Below are positions 9,616 through 17,711 of a stretch of 62,946 nt of DNA, piece after piece. The notes under the pieces were generated by a model that made no database searches, was not told the DNA's origin, and worked only from the letters and a program-made list of their open reading frames with translations. The stretch is from contig CAYZDL010000008.1 in assembly GCA_964477345.1 (NCBI GenBank), forward strand, positions 1-62,946. Direction: 5' to 3'. This stretch comes from JAJZEO01 sp964477345 (GTDB taxonomy: Bacteria; Chlamydiota; Chlamydiia; Chlamydiales; 2-12-FULL-49-11). Positions within the stretch are counted from its first letter, which is position 1. The number at the start of each line of letters is the position of its first letter. The position numbers and the translations under genes are program-made.

Positions 9616-10237
9616 ACAACTCTTTCTCTATGGTGCTAAAGACCGCTTGCCGATCAAGGGGGAAAACTAGTTTGCCATTGACTAAGACTGTTGGCATATG
9701 AATGCTTTCATCGTAAAGATTCGAGGCACTTGTTATACTCTTTTCTCGTAAATCCTCTATTGCTTCTGATTCTGTGCATTGCAAAATTTCGTTCAGAGGA
9801 AGCTTGGGATTTCTTGCCACAAATGAGGTGGCAAGCTCTTTTGCAGAAAAAATGTCTGTTTCGTTATCACTCATGTCAAAAAAATGATCGAGAAAAGCTT
9901 TCAAGTATCGAGGCCCCAGCTTCCCAATACAGCAAGCTGCGGAGAAGGCTGGATAGGAGGGGTCAAGGTAAGCAACAGGTATTATTGTCACCCTTATCTT
10001 CCCTGTATCGACGTAATTCGAAAATAAATCGTCCATCACTTCATTGTGAAAACGCTTACACTGTAGACAAGCAAATTCTTCAAAGATAATCACATTCACT
10101 ACTGCAGATTCTGGGCCAAAGGAAACCTGCCCCTCTGCTTGAACCTGAAATCTCTTCACCGCAGGAGCAAAAGTGAACATCACCCCATAGAGACCTAACG
10201 CAATGAATGTAAACAGTGTCAATAAAATACGATCCAT
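9599..10237 (-). CDS. DsbA-like periplasmic thiol-disulfide oxidoreductase
   Basis: About 212 residues from the ATG at 10237; a TTG five codons upstream is a possible but weaker start. An N-terminal hydrophobic segment (~4-25) serves as signal or anchor. The thioredoxin fold follows with active site CLQC (Cys57 and Cys60 in this numbering) in the context EEFACLQCKRFHNEV, and a cis-proline loop HMPTVLVNG near the end. It is probably the partner reoxidised by the overlapping DsbB, making disulfides in cysteine-rich envelope proteins, as proposed for chlamydial DsbH. Confidence 0.87.
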   Translation of the reverse strand: MDRILLTLFTFIALGLYGVMFTFAPAVKRFQVQAEGQVSFGPESAVVNVIIFEEFACLQCKRFHNEVMDDLFSNYVDTGKIRVTIIPVAYLDPSYPAFSAACCIGKLGPRYLKAFLDHFFDMSDNETDIFSAKELATSFVARNPKLPLNEILQCTESEAIEDLREKSITSASNLYDESIHMPTVLVNGKLVFPLDRQAVFSTIEKELYDKKK

Positions 10238-10292
10238 TGTGCCAGAATACAAAAATTTTCTTGAAATGTGAAGGTATTTTTAATGATTAGAT

Positions 10293-11321
10293 TTAATTCT
10301 TGTGGGGTTTGAAAGAACTAAAGAAAGCGTGAAGCAAATTTTGCTCAGCTTCGGAATCTAATGCAGCCAGCTCAGTAGGATGTTGAAACTCTATCTGATA
10401 CATCGTATCTTGAACTAAGACAAGCATTCCTGTCGTAGTTTTTCCGCTTTTTTCGAGCTTATATTCGAGGGCAGGGAAGTCGTAGTGTTTGCATTTTCTC
10501 TTAGAGACAATTGTTTTTTTGTCGACGACATAGTTGATACCCATCCCTAATACGAGAGAAGGACCCCATTTTGTCCAGCTTTTTGGTAACTCAGCTGCAG
10601 TGAAGGAGTAATTATGGGCAGCATCTTCGTAAATATAGTGCTTGAGTTCAAGTACTACATCGCTCTTAGGAACAGGATAGGTCTCTATTTTTTGCGAAGG
10701 TTTATTCGGAAAGTAGAGTGTAGCTGCAAGCTCGCTCTCTTCGACCTTTTTCCAGTTACTGATATTTCCAATTCTATAGCCAGTGTTCACCCCTTCGATA
10801 AAAATATCAACACCTGTTAAATTAGATATTTGATTCAAGGAAAAAGTAGGAGCAAACGTCACACAAGAAAACATTAGAGTGAAGGCGATAACAAAACTAC
10901 GTAAAATTTTACTTTTTGAATAGGTTCCCAATTTTTCTTTTGAGAGTTCATCCCAACGATTCTTGGGAAATCTTGACAACTCTCTAATGTAAAAGAAAAT
11001 GAAGAGAAGATTGATTCCAGGAAGAAATAGAGGGAGGATCAATAAAGCTTGTTTGAACGAGAGATTAAAGGCTGAATCTAAGGTAAAAGGGCGATCATAA
11101 GAAAGTCCAAAAAAAGCTTTTCCTAGGGTAGTACCGAAACATTTTAAAAGTAGGGCTTCTAGAGGCGCGAACAATAGGGGTAAAATGAGGATAAGGGCAC
11201 CTTGAACAGAGAGGGGGACGCTTAAAAATTGAAATAAAAGGTGGAAGGCCCCCGCAAAAAGGGCAAGGTCAAAACATTTTGCTAACGATCTTCGTAACCA
11301 AATCATGCGACCATGGTACAT
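10293..11321 (-). CDS. RDD-type membrane protein with C-terminal soluble domain
   Basis: The 342-residue protein starts with four hydrophobic segments (residues ~10-135). They carry RDD hallmarks: an early Arg and Asp in LRRSLAKCFDL and the phrase GTTLGKAFFGL. A further membrane anchor (FVIAFTLMFSCVTFA) leads to about 190 polar residues that probably face the periplasm. RDD proteins are poorly defined; some are ion exchangers. The C-terminal part is not recognised. It follows mnmA by nine bases on the same strand, so it is likely co-transcribed. Confidence 0.7.
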   Translation of the reverse strand: MYHGRMIWLRRSLAKCFDLALFAGAFHLLFQFLSVPLSVQGALILILPLLFAPLEALLLKCFGTTLGKAFFGLSYDRPFTLDSAFNLSFKQALLILPLFLPGINLLFIFFYIRELSRFPKNRWDELSKEKLGTYSKSKILRSFVIAFTLMFSCVTFAPTFSLNQISNLTGVDIFIEGVNTGYRIGNISNWKKVEESELAATLYFPNKPSQKIETYPVPKSDVVLELKHYIYEDAAHNYSFTAAELPKSWTKWGPSLVLGMGINYVVDKKTIVSKRKCKHYDFPALEYKLEKSGKTTTGMLVLVQDTMYQIEFQHPTELAALDSEAEQNLLHAFFSSFKPHKN

Positions 11322-11330
11322 TTCAGAGGA

Positions 11331-12395
11331 TTAACATTCAATCAATAGACTTTTTTTGCTTATCATCGCCCCACCAAGGCAAATTTCCCCTTGATAGAAG
11401 ACTACTGATTGTCTAGGTGTCGCTGCACGAACAGGCTCATCAAAATGAATACGCCATTGCTCATCATCGATCCTCTCAACTGTGCACGGTTCATCTTGGG
11501 TCCTGTAACGAATTTTTGCCGAAGCGCGGAATCGATCAGGCGGGCCTTCCTTGTAAATCCAGTTGATCTCTGTGGCAAAAATTTCTTGAGACAAAAGAAG
11601 GGGGTGGTCTTCCCCCTGGACTACGAATACATCATGAGTTTCGATATTTTTGTCGACAACGAACCAAGCATCACCAGGCCCTCCAATTCCAAGCCCTTTT
11701 CTTTGCCCAAGTGTATAAAACCAAGCCCCGTTGTGCTCACCTAGAACTTTCCCATCAATTGAGCGGAAATACCCTTTTTGAGGCGGCATATATTTCGCAA
11801 TAAAATCACTGAATTTTCGCTTCCCAATGAAACAAATCCCTGTGCTATCTCGTTTGTCGTGGGTAATGAGGCCATTTTCTTTAGCAATCTTTCTAACATC
11901 CGATTTTTCAAATTCTCCTATGGGGAAAATCACTTTATCTAGCACCTCTCTATTGATGGCATAGAGGAAATACGATTGGTCTTTCGTAGGATCGAGCCCG
12001 CGGCACAGATTACCCCCTACAACCCGAGCATAATGACCTGTGGCTAACATCTCGGCCCCTAATTCAGCAGCCTTTTCTAAAAGGACCTTAAATTTGATCT
12101 CACGATTACAGAGAATATCAGGATTAGGAGTATACCCGAGTTTTAGCTCCTGAAGAAAATGGTCAAATACATTATCCCAATAGGCCGTCGAAAAATCAAA
12201 TGCATACAGAGGAATTCCTAGCTTATCCGCGACCATCAAAGCATCTTCGTAATCCCTTGCTGCAGGACAAGACGAGTCTTCCGAGTCATCCCAGTTCTTC
12301 ATGAACATCGCGATGACATCGTGCCCTTGCTGTTTTAATAAATAAAGAGAGACCGATGAATCGACCCCACCCGAAAGAGCTACTGCTACGCGCAT
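11331..12395 (-). CDS. mnmA: tRNA-specific 2-thiouridylase MnmA
   Basis: This 354-residue enzyme makes 2-thiouridine at wobble position 34 of Lys, Glu and Gln tRNAs, using ATP and persulfide sulfur. The PP-loop SGGVDS is at residues 8-13. The catalytic cysteines appear in NPDILCNREIKF and STGICFIGKRKF, and the tRNA-binding GHYAR and DQSYFL motifs are present. I place the start at the ATG 12395, two codons inside a TTG-started frame. It heads a minus-strand run and is divergent from the Inc-like gene at 12508. Confidence 0.96.
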   Translation of the reverse strand: MRVAVALSGGVDSSVSLYLLKQQGHDVIAMFMKNWDDSEDSSCPAARDYEDALMVADKLGIPLYAFDFSTAYWDNVFDHFLQELKLGYTPNPDILCNREIKFKVLLEKAAELGAEMLATGHYARVVGGNLCRGLDPTKDQSYFLYAINREVLDKVIFPIGEFEKSDVRKIAKENGLITHDKRDSTGICFIGKRKFSDFIAKYMPPQKGYFRSIDGKVLGEHNGAWFYTLGQRKGLGIGGPGDAWFVVDKNIETHDVFVVQGEDHPLLLSQEIFATEINWIYKEGPPDRFRASAKIRYRTQDEPCTVERIDDEQWRIHFDEPVRAATPRQSVVFYQGEICLGGAMISKKSLLIEC

Positions 12396-12507
12396 AAACA
12401 AACCTAGAAATTGGCTGAAAAATATTAGTAAGATAAGTTCATAGTATCAAATTAATTTCAAAAGACGGTACTATTATACACTTTTAATATTTCTAGGGGA
12501 GAGGTTT

Positions 12508-13218
12508 ATGGATGAAGTGCTCAACATTATTGGGGTTAATGCCTTTGACTCTATTGGTTACGAGGTATGCACGAGGGCCGTTATTAAAAATATTGTCGCG
12601 TATGCAGATATTGACGACCATTTAAATTCCGAGTACTGTTCAATGGAAAGACTTTACTTCTCAGCGAAAACCCGTCAACCATTCAGAGAGGCCTACTTTG
12701 CCGTTAGCGGTCTATTTTTCCAAAAATTAGTTGAAGGGATTGTCTGGACTGGGGTCGCGCTGGTTAGGGGGTTTTTTTTCTGTGATGTTTCGAAATCGTG
12801 GGGATTGGCTATAGAGGCTTTGGTTGCGGCTGTTTCGAACCTTGCTTCTCTTTTCATTGCATTTATCGGCATGTGTCACCCTAAGTGGGGTATATCTCTT
12901 TGGCTATCAATGACAAAGGTGATCATCGAATCTTCAGGGGCAGAAATCATTAATAACATCACAAAGAGTCTTATCGTAGGATTTGATCAACTTTATCCAG
13001 CTCTTGTCCACAACCTTGGTCGTGAAGAGACTGTCGGTGTAGATGAAACCTGCCAAGTGCTTAAGAAAAATCTCGGACGAATCGGAAAAGCAATTGAAGA
13101 TTTAAAACTATGGGACTCTACATCAACATCTACATCAACATCTACCTCGCTAAAAAATAGAACCTTACTCATGTTCTCCGAACTGATTCATCATGTAAAA
13201 GAGACTGATTGCGAATAA
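12508..13218 (+). CDS. Inc-like membrane protein, 236 residues
   Basis: No named family is recognised. The start is ATG with GGGGAGAGG three bases upstream. Residues ~65-90 and ~105-140 form two long hydrophobic segments with a short polar link, ending in a His-Pro dipeptide; this resembles the N-terminal module of the proteins at 599 and 54285. The tail is polar, with a (Ser-Thr)n stretch encoded by a tandem repeat at 13117-13145. Unlike the larger relatives it lacks a long coiled coil. The role may be inclusion-membrane placement; this is inference from shape only. Confidence 0.55.
   Translation: MDEVLNIIGVNAFDSIGYEVCTRAVIKNIVAYADIDDHLNSEYCSMERLYFSAKTRQPFREAYFAVSGLFFQKLVEGIVWTGVALVRGFFFCDVSKSWGLAIEALVAAVSNLASLFIAFIGMCHPKWGISLWLSMTKVIIESSGAEIINNITKSLIVGFDQLYPALVHNLGREETVGVDETCQVLKKNLGRIGKAIEDLKLWDSTSTSTSTSTSLKNRTLLMFSELIHHVKETDCE
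13117..13145 (+). repeat. 12-bp tandem repeat encoding Ser-Thr
   Basis: Two full copies of tctacatcaaca and a partial third lie in frame near the 3' end of the Inc-like gene, encoding alternating Ser and Thr. Because the unit is a multiple of three, copy change would lengthen the tail without shifting frame. Confidence 0.85.
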
Positions 13219-13244
13219 TTTCTTTTTTGTTGTATGTACGGTTC

Positions 13245-15944
13245 ATGAAGAAAAGGCTAATCCCAGAAGCACTCCGTATTCAAGAAAACCATTTAGGAAC
13301 AATTTCTATCTGGGATTTTTGGGGGCCATTCGTCCCTGAACGAGTATGGGGAATCGTCCGAGAGGATTACTCTAAAGATGGCGATAGTTGGAACTATTTT
13401 ACCTATGATATGGCCAGAACACGGGTGCCAAGATGGGGTGAAGATGGGATTGCCGGAATTTGCGATAGATACCAAACGGTCTCCCTCTCTTTTGCTTTTT
13501 GGAATCATAACGATCCCCATCTGAAAGAGCGTCTCTTTGGCCTGACACCAAACGAGGGAAATCATGGAGAAGATGTTAAAGAGCTCTACTTCCATTTAGA
13601 AAACGTCCCTTCTCATGCCTACATGAAATACCTCTACAAATATCCACAAAACGAATTTCCCTATCAAAAATTGATCGATGAAAATAAAAAAAGGACCAGA
13701 CAAGATCCCGAGTATGAAATTTACGATACTGGGATTTTCAAAGAAAAGCGTTACTTTGATATCTACATCGAATTTGCCAAGATTAATCCTAATGAAATTG
13801 TCATCAAAATCGAAGCTTTCAATCGCGGTCCTGAGGAAGCGGTTCTCGATATTATCCCACAGCTCACCTTTAGAAATATCTGGTCTTGGAAGAAAGACTC
13901 CGTGAAAAAACCCAAATTATGGAAAGAAGAACACAACAACGCCTCTAAAATCGTCTTTGATGATTTAGGAGCTGAAGCCTTTCCAATGCTTGATGTCGAG
14001 TACCAAATAGGTAGACGATATCTTTATACTTCCCCTGATGCCCTTTCCTACTTTACTGAGAATGAAACCAATTATGAAGCTCTTGGATTAGGGACAAACA
14101 AATCTCCTTACGTTCGAGATGCCTTTCACCGTAAAATTGTCAGTGGGGAAAACAACGTTGTTAATCCCGCCAATGAAGGGACACGGGCGTGTTTCCATTT
14201 TAAAGATTTAAAAATACCCGCAGGCTCTTCTCAGGTTCGTTATATAAGACTCGCTTCGCTTCCTCTTCTCGATCCTTTGGCAAACATCGACAGCATCATT
14301 GAAAAAAGAAAGGCAGAAACTGATGGATTTTACTCTAAACTCCTCAACACGAAAGCAACAGAAGAAGAGAAAATGATCCAAAGAAGAGCCATTTCGGCAC
14401 AACTTTGGAACAAACAGCTCTACTTGTTCATTGTCAATCAATGGTTAATGGGAGATGAAGTTAGATTTCCTGATTCAAGGACAGATGAAGGGATTCGCAA
14501 CTTACGCTGGCGTCATCTTGTGAGTAAACATATCATCCTTATGCCCGATAAATGGGAATACCCTTGGTTTGCGGCATGGGATCTTTCTTTTCACTCGCTT
14601 ACGGTCGCTCTCTATGATTTACAATTAGCAAAAGATCAACTTAGCCTTTTGATCACGGAACAGTTTCAACATCCCAACGGACAAATTCCTGCCTGCGAAT
14701 GGGAATTTTGTAACTTGAATCCCCCCATTCAAGCAACTTGTCTTCTCATGTTGTATGCAATGGAAAAAGAGCAAACAGGTAAAGGAGACCTTGACTTTCT
14801 CGAAAAATGTTTTGGGAAGCTCATGATCAATTTCGTCTGGTGGGTAAATCGGCAAGACTCTCAAGGTCTTAATATTTTTGAAGGGGGATTCCTTGGCCTC
14901 GACAACATAGGAGTGATCGATCGAAGTAAGCCTATCCCTGGAGGAGGGGTGATTGAACAGTCCGATGGAACAGGCTGGATGGGTCTTTTTTGCATCCATA
15001 TGATGCGTATCGCCTTTTTACTTACCCGAGTAAGTCCAAATTACACACCTATGGTGACTAAATTTTTTCAACACTTCATTTATATTGCCTCTGCTCTAAA
15101 CAACTGCTCAAAACGGGGTGTGCAAAATTGGGATGACGAAGATGGATTTTTCTATGATGTCTTGTCATTTCAAAATGGAAAACATCAAAGAATCCCCGTG
15201 AGATCTCTCGTTGGTATTATTCCCTTTTTCGCCATAGAAGGTTTTTATAACGAAGAGCTTAAAGAGCTAAACGAGTTTTATGAAAAACTCCAATGGTTCG
15301 AAGAAAATCGTCCCGATTTATTGCAAAATTGCGTTTACAAAACAAAAAAGAATGGAGAAGACTTTACGATATTTAGTCTAGTCCCAGTTAATCGAATTGA
15401 AAGGGTCCTTAAACGAATTTCTGATCCTAATGAATTTCGCTCTGAGTTTGGCTTGAGAAGTTTATCAAAAATCCACCAGTCAATGCCCTACAAAATTTTT
15501 GATTCGGAAATCTCTTATACACCTGGAGAATCGACTATTTCTATGTTTGGTGGAAATTCCAATTGGCGAGGCCCTATTTGGATGCCTATGAATTACCTCC
15601 TTTTTAAAAATCTAAAAAAGATGCACTCCTTGTTTGGGGATGACTTTAAAGTCGATCTCGGGAATGGAAAAAGCGTTAGAATCAAAGATATCGCCAGAGA
15701 CTTCGGTGAGAGTGCAATCAAGCTCTTTAAAAAAGACACCTCAGGCAACCGCCCTATTTTTGAGGGGATTGCAAATATTGAAGATACCGGCCTTAACGAC
15801 CAAATTCTCTTTTATGAGTACTTTCATGGCGATAGCGGAAAGGGGTTAGGGGCTTCTCACCAAACTGGGTGGACCTCTCTCATCGCCAATATCATTGATG
15901 AATTAAGAAAAGACCTCGATTTTGATGCAAGATATGATTCTTAA
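13245..15944 (+). CDS. GH63 / MGH1-like glycoside hydrolase (glucosidase-type)
   Basis: About 899 residues. The frame is also open from a TTG at 13209 overlapping the previous gene, but the ATG at 13245 sits just before the conserved N-terminus and is preferred. The sequence has the hallmarks of the large bacterial MGH1-like proteins: WGPFVPERVWGIVREDYS near the start, RWGEDGIAG, later GGVIEQSDGTGWMG, the NWRGPIWMPMNYL motif and a terminal GASHQTGWTSL. The fold is an (alpha/alpha)6 barrel acting on alpha-glucosidic or mannosylglycerate-type linkages. No signal peptide is visible, so a cytosolic role on glycogen-like or compatible-solute sugars is more likely than processing of host N-glycans. 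Substrate is unknown. Confidence 0.85.
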   Translation: MKKRLIPEALRIQENHLGTISIWDFWGPFVPERVWGIVREDYSKDGDSWNYFTYDMARTRVPRWGEDGIAGICDRYQTVSLSFAFWNHNDPHLKERLFGLTPNEGNHGEDVKELYFHLENVPSHAYMKYLYKYPQNEFPYQKLIDENKKRTRQDPEYEIYDTGIFKEKRYFDIYIEFAKINPNEIVIKIEAFNRGPEEAVLDIIPQLTFRNIWSWKKDSVKKPKLWKEEHNNASKIVFDDLGAEAFPMLDVEYQIGRRYLYTSPDALSYFTENETNYEALGLGTNKSPYVRDAFHRKIVSGENNVVNPANEGTRACFHFKDLKIPAGSSQVRYIRLASLPLLDPLANIDSIIEKRKAETDGFYSKLLNTKATEEEKMIQRRAISAQLWNKQLYLFIVNQWLMGDEVRFPDSRTDEGIRNLRWRHLVSKHIILMPDKWEYPWFAAWDLSFHSLTVALYDLQLAKDQLSLLITEQFQHPNGQIPACEWEFCNLNPPIQATCLLMLYAMEKEQTGKGDLDFLEKCFGKLMINFVWWVNRQDSQGLNIFEGGFLGLDNIGVIDRSKPIPGGGVIEQSDGTGWMGLFCIHMMRIAFLLTRVSPNYTPMVTKFFQHFIYIASALNNCSKRGVQNWDDEDGFFYDVLSFQNGKHQRIPVRSLVGIIPFFAIEGFYNEELKELNEFYEKLQWFEENRPDLLQNCVYKTKKNGEDFTIFSLVPVNRIERVLKRISDPNEFRSEFGLRSLSKIHQSMPYKIFDSEISYTPGESTISMFGGNSNWRGPIWMPMNYLLFKNLKKMHSLFGDDFKVDLGNGKSVRIKDIARDFGESAIKLFKKDTSGNRPIFEGIANIEDTGLNDQILFYEYFHGDSGKGLGASHQTGWTSLIANIIDELRKDLDFDARYDS

Positions 15945-16750
15945 AGAATCTGACCAATTTTGGCTTGATAGCTAGTATGTTTCTCGATATGAGCATGACC
16001 CCAATCTTCCAATGGGATAAACTCGACACGATTGTTATGCCGACATGCCTTTTCATAGAGAAGCTGGCTTTGTAGATATGGAACTACTCGATCATTTTTA
16101 CCATGAAAAATATAGATCGGTGCTTTTACCTTTCCTATCCACTTATGTGTCTGAAGAGGATATTTCAAAATCGCCTTTATGGCCCAAAGTGGCAAGTAAG
16201 GTCTCGTGTAGGCAGCTGCGTCAACTAGGCTGTAATAGGGGGCCTCTAAGATCAATTTACCCGGACTTCGATGGGCGGCGACCCAGGTGGCCATCGCAGT
16301 TCCAAGGGAATTTCCATAGACTATGATAGTTTCTTGATTATAGGACTTTGCCAGATAGTCATAAGCGATGAGAGAATCCTCTAAAAGCCAGCTTTCGCTA
16401 AAGCCAGGGGAACTCTTTCCAAAACCTCGATAATCGATCACAAAGACACTGTAGCCTCGCTCAAGAAAAAACTCGGATCTTTTCCCCCAAAATGAAAGGT
16501 TTTTACTTCTTCCGTGAAGAAAGAGGACAACCCCTTTGGGTTCCTCTTTTTTAAAGTAAATCCCATGAATTTCGCCACTACTTACAGGAAGATAGACCTC
16601 CTCAAAAGGAGCCGAAAAAGAGAATTGGTAATCCTTTTCCAGAGGGACAGATTTAAAAATCAACTCATCCTGTTTATAGTAGTTGTACCCGATGGCTAGG
16701 CCAAATAGAGTCACAATACCAACAAACGAACCAAGAATTATTTTTCTCAT
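15941..16750 (-). CDS. membrane-anchored alpha/beta hydrolase (BEM46/YfhR-like)
   Basis: 269 residues. An N-terminal hydrophobic anchor (~4-22) precedes an alpha/beta hydrolase fold. The oxyanion region is FLHGRSKN, the nucleophile elbow GNSLG near residue 147, the acid in HGKNDRVV near 219, and the catalytic His in WGHAHIEKH close to the end. This matches the BEM46/YfhR group of serine hydrolases, whose substrates are mostly unknown. Its stop overlaps the converging glycosidase by four bases. Confidence 0.85.
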   Translation of the reverse strand: MRKIILGSFVGIVTLFGLAIGYNYYKQDELIFKSVPLEKDYQFSFSAPFEEVYLPVSSGEIHGIYFKKEEPKGVVLFLHGRSKNLSFWGKRSEFFLERGYSVFVIDYRGFGKSSPGFSESWLLEDSLIAYDYLAKSYNQETIIVYGNSLGTAMATWVAAHRSPGKLILEAPYYSLVDAAAYTRPYLPLWAIKAILKYPLQTHKWIGKVKAPIYIFHGKNDRVVPYLQSQLLYEKACRHNNRVEFIPLEDWGHAHIEKHTSYQAKIGQIL

Positions 16751-16795
16751 GGCGCAGAGTATACACTTGTCGCTTTTTTTTTCAAATGTACAAAA

Positions 16796-16824
16796 TTGAC
16801 AAAAATAAGTTCACTGCTTAATGT
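16796..16824 (+). promoter_or_regulatory. sigma70-type promoter for aroE
   Basis: A perfect TTGACA at 16796-16801 is followed, after exactly 17 bases, by TAATGT at 16819-16824. The ATG of aroE lies 25 bases further on. The -10 match is only partial, so this is a motif-based call. Confidence 0.5.
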
Positions 16825-16849
16825 TCTCTTAACTTATTTACGGGTGCAA

Positions 16850-17647
16850 ATGTTTAAAGGTGTTTTGATCGGAGACCCTGTCTCACAGAGTTTGTCTCAT
16901 ATCACTCACAACGCAGTACTTAAAAAAATCATCTATCCGGGCACTTATGAAAAAATCCTCGTTCCCCAAGAAAAAATAAAAGAAGCCCTCTCAGAATTAA
17001 AAAAATCTAAAATAAAATGGCTTGCCGTAACCATGCCTCTAAAAGATGAGATTGTTCCCCATCTTGACTATCTACGCCATCGAGCCTATGAATTACAATT
17101 AGTCAACACTGTACTTATAAAAGATGGGCAATGGATTGGTGAAAACTGCGATGGGCTCGGGGCTATGAATGCGATAGAAAAAGAGATGCAAGTCAGGGGT
17201 AAACGTCTTCTCATCGTCGGTGCCGGAGCTACGGCAAAAGCGATTGCTTACGAGGCAAAACTCCGAGGTGCAGAAGTATTTATTTGGAATCGAACACACA
17301 TTCGTGCCGAATCAATTTGTATTGATCTCCAAATAGAGTGCGCCTACGAATTGACAAATGAATACGATATCTTAATCAACGCCACCTCAGTAGGCATGTT
17401 CTCCGAGGAGTTCTTAATTCCCGCCGATGTCCTTAGGGGGATAGAGGTGGTGATGGATGTCGTCTACTCCCCGTTTGAAACGCCTCTTCTAAAAACAGCC
17501 AAATCCGTAGGCTGTAAAATTGTTTCTGGCTTGGAGATGTTTCTGGAGCTAAGCAGCATTCAACTTGAGTGGGCTCTAAATCCACCTGTAACAAGAGAGG
17601 AGTTAATTTCCATCATGCGAGATTCCCTCAATGAAATAAAACTTTAA
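16850..17647 (+). CDS. aroE: shikimate dehydrogenase
   Basis: About 265 residues from ATG 16850; a TTG 18 codons upstream coincides with the -35 box of a likely promoter and is rejected. The enzyme reduces 3-dehydroshikimate with NADPH. The N-terminus IGDPVSQSLSHITHN fits the substrate-binding loop, Lys in VTMPLKDEI fits the catalytic lysine, and NCDGLGAM the catalytic Asp. The nucleotide-binding GAGATAKA and basic clamp WNRT follow. It is a stand-alone enzyme, not the AroDE fusion seen in Chlamydia trachomatis. No other shikimate genes are adjacent. Confidence 0.9.
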   Translation: MFKGVLIGDPVSQSLSHITHNAVLKKIIYPGTYEKILVPQEKIKEALSELKKSKIKWLAVTMPLKDEIVPHLDYLRHRAYELQLVNTVLIKDGQWIGENCDGLGAMNAIEKEMQVRGKRLLIVGAGATAKAIAYEAKLRGAEVFIWNRTHIRAESICIDLQIECAYELTNEYDILINATSVGMFSEEFLIPADVLRGIEVVMDVVYSPFETPLLKTAKSVGCKIVSGLEMFLELSSIQLEWALNPPVTREELISIMRDSLNEIKL

Positions 17648-17711
17648 AATATCTTTACAACATATTAAAAATTTATTTACTATGCTCTCAGTTTACTGCT
17701 AGAGGTGCATC

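Noticed and set aside
13209..13244. TTG start of the glycosidase inside the previous gene
   Set aside because: The added 12 residues are hydrophobic and unlike the family N-terminus; ATG 13245 fits better.
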